The position numbers and the translations under genes are program-made. From Craterilacuibacter sinensis (GTDB taxonomy: Bacteria > Pseudomonadota > Gammaproteobacteria > Burkholderiales > Chromobacteriaceae), in the NCBI RefSeq assembly GCF_009831765.1, contig NZ_WSSB01000001.1, forward strand, positions 172,180-236,179: DNA of 64,000 nucleotides, given 5' to 3'. Below, in pieces: positions 59,225-64,000 of the stretch. The notes beneath the pieces were generated by a model, which saw nothing but the letters and a program-made list of their open reading frames with translations, was not told where the DNA came from and made no database searches. Every line of letters begins with the position of its first letter. The stretch's first letter is position 1.

Positions 59225-60595
59225 ATGCACATCCATATCCTAGGCATTTGTGGCACTTTTATGGGCGGTATTGCCGCCATCGCCAAGCAGGCGGGGCACC
59301 GCGTCACCGGTTGCGATACCCATGTTTACCCGCCGATGAGTACCCAACTCGAAGCGATGGGCATCGAGCTTATCGAAGGCTTTGGCGCCGAGCAGATTGT
59401 GCTGGAGCCGGATATGTATGTGGTGGGCAATGTGGTGACGCGCGGCAAACCCTTGATGGAAGAGATCCTCGATCGCGGCCTGCCGTATATTTCCGGCCCG
59501 CAGTGGCTGGCCGAGCATGTCTTGCAGGGGCGCTGGGTACTGGCGGTGGCCGGCACCCATGGCAAAACCACCACCAGTGCCATGCTGGCCTGGATACTGG
59601 AGGATGCCGGTCTGGCTCCGGGCTTTCTGATTGGCGGCATTCCTGAGAACTTCGGTATCTCGGCCCGCCTGCCAGGCTCGCCACAGCAGGATCCGGCCAG
59701 CGAAAGCCCGTTTTTCGTGATCGAGGCCGACGAATACGACACTGCTTTTTTCGACAAGCGTTCCAAGTTTGTACACTACCGCCCGCGCACCGCCGTGCTG
59801 AACAATCTCGAGTTCGATCACGCCGATATTTTTGCCGATCTGCCGGCGATCGAGACCCAGTTTCATCACTTGGTGCGTACCGTGCCGTCCAAAGGACTGA
59901 TCGTGGCCAATGGCCGCGAGGCCGCGCTGGAGCGGGTGCTGGCGCGCGGTTGCTGGACGCCGGTCGAGCCTTTCGGTGTCGATGGCGGCTGGCAGGTGGG
60001 GGATGTCGCCGCTGACGGCAGCTTCGAGGTGTTGCTGGATGGCGTGCAGCAGGGCCGGGTAGGCTGGGGCCTGATGGGGGAGCACAACCGTCTGAATGCA
60101 CTGGCCGCAATTGCCGCGGCACGCCATGCCGGCGTGACGGTCAAGCAGAGTATCGATGCCTTGTCCCGCTTTGTGAATGTGAAGCGGCGCATGGAGGTGA
60201 AAGGCGTAGCGAACGGGGTGACCGTGTATGACGACTTTGCCCATCACCCGACGGCGATTGCCACTACGGTCGCCGGTCTGCGCGCCAAGGTGGGCAATGC
60301 ACGCATTCTGGCGGTGCTGGAGCCCCGCTCCAATACCATGAAACTCGGCGCGATGAAGGATGCGCTGGCAGGCTCGCTGGGTGATGCCGATTTGGTGTAT
60401 TGCTATGGTGCCAATCTGGGCTGGGACCCGGTACAGGCACTCGCGCCGCTGGGGAATGCTGCGGCCAGCTTTGATGACCTGGATGCCTTGCTTTTTGCCG
60501 TAGTGGCCGAAGCGCGGCCGGGTGACCAGATTCTGGTGATGAGTAATGGCGGCTTTGGCGGGATACACGGCAAGCTTTTGGTGGCGCTCGCTTAA
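59225..60595 (+). CDS. mpl: UDP-N-acetylmuramate:L-alanyl-gamma-D-glutamyl-meso-diaminopimelate ligase
   Basis: Recycles murein tripeptide onto UDP-MurNAc. The 456-residue Mur-ligase family protein begins MHIHILGICGTFMGG (MurC-like N-domain), has the ATP loop AVAGTHGKTTTSAML and the DDFAHHPTAIATTV stretch near the C-terminal domain. MHIHILGICGTFMGG rather than the MurC start, plus isolation from the mra cluster, support Mpl. It lies between two strong terminators as a single-gene unit. Confidence 0.95.
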   Translation: MHIHILGICGTFMGGIAAIAKQAGHRVTGCDTHVYPPMSTQLEAMGIELIEGFGAEQIVLEPDMYVVGNVVTRGKPLMEEILDRGLPYISGPQWLAEHVLQGRWVLAVAGTHGKTTTSAMLAWILEDAGLAPGFLIGGIPENFGISARLPGSPQQDPASESPFFVIEADEYDTAFFDKRSKFVHYRPRTAVLNNLEFDHADIFADLPAIETQFHHLVRTVPSKGLIVANGREAALERVLARGCWTPVEPFGVDGGWQVGDVAADGSFEVLLDGVQQGRVGWGLMGEHNRLNALAAIAAARHAGVTVKQSIDALSRFVNVKRRMEVKGVANGVTVYDDFAHHPTAIATTVAGLRAKVGNARILAVLEPRSNTMKLGAMKDALAGSLGDADLVYCYGANLGWDPVQALAPLGNAAASFDDLDALLFAVVAEARPGDQILVMSNGGFGGIHGKLLVALA

Positions 60596-60612
60596 AGCGC
60601 GCTATGTGATGT

Positions 60613-60648
60613 AAAAAAGGAGGCCCGTTGAACGGGCCTCCTTTTTTC
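60613..60648. terminator. bidirectional terminator between mpl and the SdaC-like gene
   Basis: GGAGGCCCGTT-G-AACGGGCCTCC flanked by six A and six T. The two genes converge here. Confidence 0.93.
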
Positions 60649-60677
60649 ATGTCAGCGCTGTGCTGATCGTATGCAGC

Positions 60678-61979
60678 TTACTTGATGAAGTCGAACAAAA
60701 TGGCGGTCATTGCCAGCAGACCCATTGCGACAACAAACACATTGCTGATCGCACCGCGATGCTCTTTCATCGCCGGGATCTTGCTGATGGCGTACATCGG
60801 CATCAGGTACAGGATGGCCGCGATAATCGGACCGCCCAGAGCTTCGATCATGCCCAGAATGCTAGGGTTGATCACGGCAACGGCCCAGATGGTCAGTACC
60901 ATGAATACCTGGATGAAGCGGTTGATCTTCTTGGCGTCCGGAGTCTTGCCGCTGCTACGCATCTGCTTGACGATGATGCCGTTCATGCCTTCTGCCGCAC
61001 CCAGATAGTGGCCGAAGAAGGAGGAGACGATGGCAACGAAAGCAACCAGCGGACCGAAGTAGGAAACAAAGCCACTGTTATGCACGTTGGCAAGGTAGGA
61101 CAGGATAGGCAGGTTCTGTGCTTTGGCATCTGCCAGCTGGGCCGGGGTCAGCGACAGCACGCAAGAGAACACGAACAGCATCACGAAACCGACCAGCATG
61201 AAGGATGTGTTGCGCAGGATCTGGTCGGCCTTCTTGCGGGCATGTACGCCGTATTCGCGGCGCTGGGCGACGGCAAACTGGGAAATGGCTGGCGAGTGGT
61301 TAAAGGCAAATACCAGAACCGGGATAGTCAGCCACACGGTGCCCAGGGCATCGACAGCCGACGGCATCACCATCAGTGCATCCATTTTCCAGTCAGGAAT
61401 CAGATACAGCGACATAAAGGCCAGAATGCCGACCAGCGGGTACACCAGGAACTGGGTCACCTTGAGCATCAGCTTTTCGCCGGCCAGCATCACCGACATC
61501 ATGCCCATGATCAGCACGATGGACAGCAGCGCGCGCGGTGGCGACTCCATGCCCAGCTGGTTGACGATAAAGCTGTCCACGGTGTTGGTGATGCCGACGC
61601 CGTAGATCAAGACGATAGGGTAGATCGCGAAGAAATAGAGCAGCGTGATGGCTTTACCCGCACCTACGCCGAAGTGCTCTTCGACGACTTCGGTGATGTC
61701 GCTGCCTTCTTTGGCCGACGAGCAGACAAAGCGCGACAGACCGCGGTGGGCGAGGAAGGTCATCGGGCCGATCAACAGCGCCATCAGTACCAGCGGCCAG
61801 AAACCGCCCATACCTGCGTTGATAGGCAGAAACAGAATGCCGGCGCCGACAGCGGTGCCGAACAGGCTGAGCATCCAGGTAGTATCGCGGCTATTCCAGG
61901 CCGGGAAAGCAGGCAGAGTGGCTTTGACATGCGAGCTGGACGGTTTGTTGTCCGGTGTGGCGACGGCTTCGTGAGTCAT
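60678..61979 (-). CDS. HAAAP-family serine/threonine permease (SdaC-like)
   Basis: A 433-residue inner-membrane transporter with about 11 helices, of the hydroxy/aromatic amino acid permease family. [25 protein letters not shown] is the first-helix signature; [12 protein letters not shown] in the middle and [17 protein letters not shown] match SdaC/TdcC proteins (serine or threonine with protons). ATG 61979 is used; an upstream ATG at 62054 would add 25 atypical residues. The upstream region holds two FNR-like boxes. Serine import would fit serB and the gcv operon, but substrate choice is not provable here. Confidence 0.9.
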   Translation of the reverse strand: MTHEAVATPDNKPSSSHVKATLPAFPAWNSRDTTWMLSLFGTAVGAGILFLPINAGMGGFWPLVLMALLIGPMTFLAHRGLSRFVCSSAKEGSDITEVVEEHFGVGAGKAITLLYFFAIYPIVLIYGVGITNTVDSFIVNQLGMESPPRALLSIVLIMGMMSVMLAGEKLMLKVTQFLVYPLVGILAFMSLYLIPDWKMDALMVMPSAVDALGTVWLTIPVLVFAFNHSPAISQFAVAQRREYGVHARKKADQILRNTSFMLVGFVMLFVFSCVLSLTPAQLADAKAQNLPILSYLANVHNSGFVSYFGPLVAFVAIVSSFFGHYLGAAEGMNGIIVKQMRSSGKTPDAKKINRFIQVFMVLTIWAVAVINPSILGMIEALGGPIIAAILYLMPMYAISKIPAMKEHRGAISNVFVVAMGLLAMTAILFDFIK

Positions 61980-62100
61980 GTTTATTATCCGTAATGCGTA
62001 AATGGTTGTTGCTATTGTCTGGCGATAAAGCCTGCGCTGGATGTCAGTGTTCACGTGGTACTGACATTAAACGCTGTTTGCCCGCCCGCTTATTTGGGTT

Positions 62101-62106
62101 TTTATG
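62101..62106 (-). promoter_or_regulatory. possible -10 element of the SdaC-like gene
   Basis: CATAAA on the minus strand; the start it predicts (about 62094) is 41.5 bp from the centre of the proximal FNR-like box, which is the class II activator spacing. Confidence 0.35.
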
Positions 62107-62128
62107 CCCGTAATCAGAATTGTTTCTA

Positions 62129-62142
62129 TTTATTAAGATCAT
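62129..62142 (-). promoter_or_regulatory. FNR-like box, proximal copy
   Basis: Minus strand ATGATCTTAATAAA against TTGAT-N4-ATCAA: 8 of 10. It is part of a 14-bp perfect direct repeat with the distal copy. Confidence 0.4.
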
Positions 62143-62156
62143 TTTATTATCATTTA

Positions 62157-62170
62157 TTTATTAAGATCAA
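62157..62170 (-). promoter_or_regulatory. FNR-like box, distal copy
   Basis: Minus strand TTGATCTTAATAAA: 9 of 10 matches to TTGAT-N4-ATCAA. The plus-strand 14-mer ATTTATTAAGATCA occurs at 62128-62141 and 62156-62169, 28 bp apart. Confidence 0.45.
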
Positions 62171-62171
62171 T

Positions 62172-62210
62172 AAAAAATGAGCACTCGCAAACAGTGTGCG
62201 GGTGCTCATT
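62172..62210 (-). terminator. terminator of the serB transcription unit
   Basis: TGAGCACTCGC (62178-62188) pairs with GCGGGTGCTCA (62198-62208), 11 bp with one G-U. On the minus strand six T follow. It lies about 135 nt after the last stop codon. Confidence 0.85.
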
Positions 62211-62344
62211 TTATGTATTTTAATTTTTGTTTTGTTCGATTTGTGACTTTGTCGGTTCGTTTGCGGTTATTTGCATGGTTTACTGGTGTCTGCCTGGAAA
62301 TTACAGGCGGGAGCAGGGTTATCTTGTTCGAAAATGAATACTTG

Positions 62345-62863
62345 TTAACGTCGGCAAATTTGTTCGCGGTGACGTCGAAAAATCCACTTTTCCCACAAAG
62401 GACGGGTGTTTTCGCTTAAGGCATCCTCGATTGAAGCCGTGATTGCATAGGCTTGCGGCCCTTGGCGCTGGCTGGCCAGTACCGTAGCCGGCAGAAACAG
62501 GGTCAGCGCCGAGTCTGCATGCGGGCTTAACTCAAGCAGGAGAGTCTCGCCGGGGCTTTGGTCTTGACTGCTATGCCAGGCCAGGCTGTTCAGGCCCAGA
62601 CGGCAGGCGTGCAAGGGGGCGCTTTCCGGGTAGCGGGACAGTAGCGCGACTTCCAGTGCCAGATCGAGCTTGGCTTCCAGTCGCTGCAGCAGCGGGTCGG
62701 CGCCGTCCGGGGTGCCGGTTGGCGCGGCCAGCACCCGTAATGCCAGCCGCGTCTCGCGCGCAAGCTTGCTGCTGTAGTCCTGTGCCGGGCGCAGGCCCAG
62801 CGGCAGGTCGGCGTCGAAGGAGACTGTGTCGAGTTCGGGCAGCATACTGGTCTTTCTGCTCAC
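62345..62863 (-). CDS. unknown protein translationally coupled to serB
   Basis: A 172-residue soluble protein that I do not recognise with confidence. The N-terminus (LPELDTVSFDADLPLGLRPA) is followed by a helical part rich in Ala/Leu (about 33-80) and a C-terminal part (GLNSLAWHSSQDQSPGETLLLELSPH) whose short alternating strands recall a degenerate PilZ domain; the end WEKWIFRRHREQI is basic. No PilZ RxxxR motif at the usual place is evident. The start is a GTG (62863) whose GTGA overlaps the serB stop; an in-frame ATG exists at 62845. The overlap implies co-expression with serB. Confidence 0.7.
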   Translation of the reverse strand: MSRKTSMLPELDTVSFDADLPLGLRPAQDYSSKLARETRLALRVLAAPTGTPDGADPLLQRLEAKLDLALEVALLSRYPESAPLHACRLGLNSLAWHSSQDQSPGETLLLELSPHADSALTLFLPATVLASQRQGPQAYAITASIEDALSENTRPLWEKWIFRRHREQICRR

Positions 62864-63708
62864 AGAGCTTCAAACAGGCCGACGACCCCCTCCAGCCCGA
62901 CATGGTTGATGGCGACGTCTGCCTGTGCCCGCACCACCGGTTTGGCGTCGAAGGCAATGCCCAGCCCGGCTTCGGCCAGCATCAACAGGTCGTTGGCCCC
63001 GTCGCCCATCGCGATCACCTGTTCCGGACGCAGGCCCAGTTCCTCGCGTTTGGCGATCAGCAATTGGCGTTTGGCGGCCGCATCCACAATCCCGCCCTTG
63101 ATGCGCCCGGTCAGGCGGCCGTCGACAATTTCGAGTTCGTTGGCGTAAGCGTAGTCCAGCCCCAGCTCCGCCTTGAGGCGTTCGGTAAAAAAGGTAAAGC
63201 CGCCGGAGACCAGCATAAAGCGCACGCCGTGTGCCTTGCATGCAGCCAGCAGGGTTTCGGCGCCACGGGTGAGTTGCAGCCGTTCGCGATAGACGCGCTC
63301 CAGCGCGGCCTCTTCCAGTCCTTCAAGCAAGGCCACGCGCTGGGTCAGCGACTGGGCAAAGTCTAGCTCGCCCTGCATCGAGCGCTCGGTAATGGCGGCC
63401 ACCTGCGGCTTGATGCCCAGCATGTCGGCGATTTCGTCTATGCACTCGATGGTGATCAGCGTCGAGTCCATGTCCGACACCAATAAGCCGAAATCGGAAA
63501 AGTGCAGTCCATCCTGCATGAGCGCGACATCGACCGCCAGTGTCTGTGCCGTAGCCATGAGCACTGCGCGTGCGGTGGGGGAGGCAGGAGACAGGCGGGC
63601 GCGGGAGGCGGACAGGCGCTGGATATGGCTGGCGCCGGCAAGGCCGGCTAGCTGTTGCAAGGCCTGATCGTTGAGTTGGGGGGCCTGGACTATAAGGTGA
63701 TAGGACAT
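62860..63708 (-). CDS. serB: phosphoserine phosphatase
   Basis: Last step of serine synthesis, a HAD-family phosphatase with 282 residues. The nucleophile motif is VSDMDSTLITIECIDEIAD (DxDST); motif II/III elements are MLVSGGFTFF, the lysine in KREELGL and AMGDGANDLLML. The N-terminal 70 residues form the ACT-like domain usual in this form. ATG 63708 is used; a GTG nine bases upstream is possible. It is followed directly by the coupled unknown gene. Confidence 0.96.
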   Translation of the reverse strand: MSYHLIVQAPQLNDQALQQLAGLAGASHIQRLSASRARLSPASPTARAVLMATAQTLAVDVALMQDGLHFSDFGLLVSDMDSTLITIECIDEIADMLGIKPQVAAITERSMQGELDFAQSLTQRVALLEGLEEAALERVYRERLQLTRGAETLLAACKAHGVRFMLVSGGFTFFTERLKAELGLDYAYANELEIVDGRLTGRIKGGIVDAAAKRQLLIAKREELGLRPEQVIAMGDGANDLLMLAEAGLGIAFDAKPVVRAQADVAINHVGLEGVVGLFEAL

Positions 63709-63791
63709 GGTGCTCACACAAGTAAGTTTGTGTGCGGATTATGCCATGTGTAAATCGGGAGCAGGATAAGGGCGTGCCGGAAAACAGCAAG

Positions 63792-63821
63792 AAGCGGCAT
63801 CGGGTGTTGCCGATGCCGCTT
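63792..63821 (-). terminator. hairpin after the DJ-1/PfpI gene
   Basis: AAGCGGCATCGG pairs with CCGATGCCGCTT (12 bp) around GTGTTG. On the minus strand CTTGCTGTTTT follows; a likely terminator. Confidence 0.75.
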
Positions 63822-63829
63822 TATCCGGC

Positions 63830-64000
63830 TTAGGCGTTAAGCAGGCCCAGCAGTTTCATGGCGACAGCTTCAGAGGAAGCCGGATTTTGCCCCGTGATGA
63901 GCAGGCCGTCTTCTTGGGTAAAGACGCCCCAGTCCGCGCCCTTGGCGTAGAGGCCGCCTGCGTCGATCAGCGCATCTTCCAGCAGGAAGGGCACGATGTG
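63830..64000 (-). CDS. DJ-1/PfpI family protein (type 1 glutamine amidotransferase-like), 5' partial
   Basis: Only the last 56 residues are inside the window. The segment VPFLLEDALIDAGGLYAKG, then DWGVFTQEDGLLITGQNPASSEAVAMKLL, is typical of the C-terminus of DJ-1/PfpI proteins related to Hsp31/protein-deglycase-like and ThiJ enzymes. LITGQNPASS is the conserved end motif. The catalytic cysteine lies beyond the right edge, so activity cannot be judged. Confidence 0.85.
   Translation of the reverse strand, partial: HIVPFLLEDALIDAGGLYAKGADWGVFTQEDGLLITGQNPASSEAVAMKLLGLLNA

Larger units (their letters stand above)
61980..62344. other. 365-bp intergenic region between SdaC-like gene and the serB unit
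   Basis: It holds the SdaC-like leader (61980-62094), its putative promoter and FNR-like boxes (62101-62170), the terminator of the serB unit (62172-62210) and an AT-rich stretch of about 130 bp (62211-62344) in which I see nothing further. An 80-codon plus-strand frame starting at 62177 runs antisense into the next gene and is rejected. Confidence 0.6.

Noticed and set aside
62177-62419. 80-codon plus-strand ORF
   Set aside because: Begins inside the serB-unit terminator, runs antisense into the coupled unknown gene and has no recognisable features.

Overview
The window is a chromosomal segment of a Gram-negative betaproteobacterium, most likely of the order Neisseriales (Chromobacteriaceae-like). 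The case rests on the high-GC codon use, a Neisseria-type trimeric porin, and three gene orders typical of Betaproteobacteria: rlmN-pilW-rodZ-ispG-hisS-yfgM-bamB-der-hfq-hflX-hflK-hflC-hisZ-purA, yceD-rpmF-plsX-fabH-fabD-fabG-acpP-fabF, and cmk-rpsA-ihfB-lapA-lapB-pyrF-rfaE1-hldD. I cannot name the species. I saw no rRNA, tRNA, insertion sequence, prophage or CRISPR array. Almost everything is core metabolism and envelope biology, so the novelty lies in regulatory and repeat DNA.

Layout. 1-2000: the end of a FleS-like sensor kinase, then gluQ. 2035-7040: an arginine deiminase operon (antiporter, arcA, arcB, arcC) with a small upstream ORF and a hairpin in each intercistronic gap. 7044-11946: the glycine cleavage operon gcvT-gcvH-gcvP behind a tandem glycine riboswitch. 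12192-14134: a TetR regulator and a major porin. 14135-14754: a gene-poor stretch with a candidate small RNA under an FNR-like site. 14755-21158: metY, a LemA/GIDE pair, a Rossmann protein, pncB, an RsmI paralogue and maf. 21176-27557: the fatty-acid/phospholipid cluster. 27584-33375: pabB-pabC, tyrA, and a minus-strand block (cytochrome b561, MazG-like protein, aroA). 33534-40725: cmk to hldD. 40785-43627: cysM, zapE and a SPOR protein. 43662-59130: ndk through purA. 59225-64000: mpl, an SdaC-like transporter, serB with a coupled unknown gene, and the end of a DJ-1/PfpI protein.

Physiology. The arc genes make ATP from arginine without oxygen. The candidate small RNA and the SdaC-like transporter both have FNR-like boxes (TTGAT-N4-ATCAA type) placed suitably for activation, which suggests several loci here respond to oxygen limitation. 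The glycine riboswitch, serB and the SdaC-like transporter connect serine/glycine and one-carbon metabolism.

Most interesting non-coding observations: (1) the putative FNR-controlled small RNA at about 14465-14573 (minus strand); (2) intergenic elements built from GGGAAYN-like heptamers directly after stop codons, including two convergent G-quadruplex-capable arrays at 18436-18599; (3) a 45-codon ORF with a strong Shine-Dalgarno sequence overlapping the arginine antiporter start; (4) paired FNR-like boxes upstream of the SdaC-like gene; (5) a perfect 22-bp palindrome upstream of acpP.
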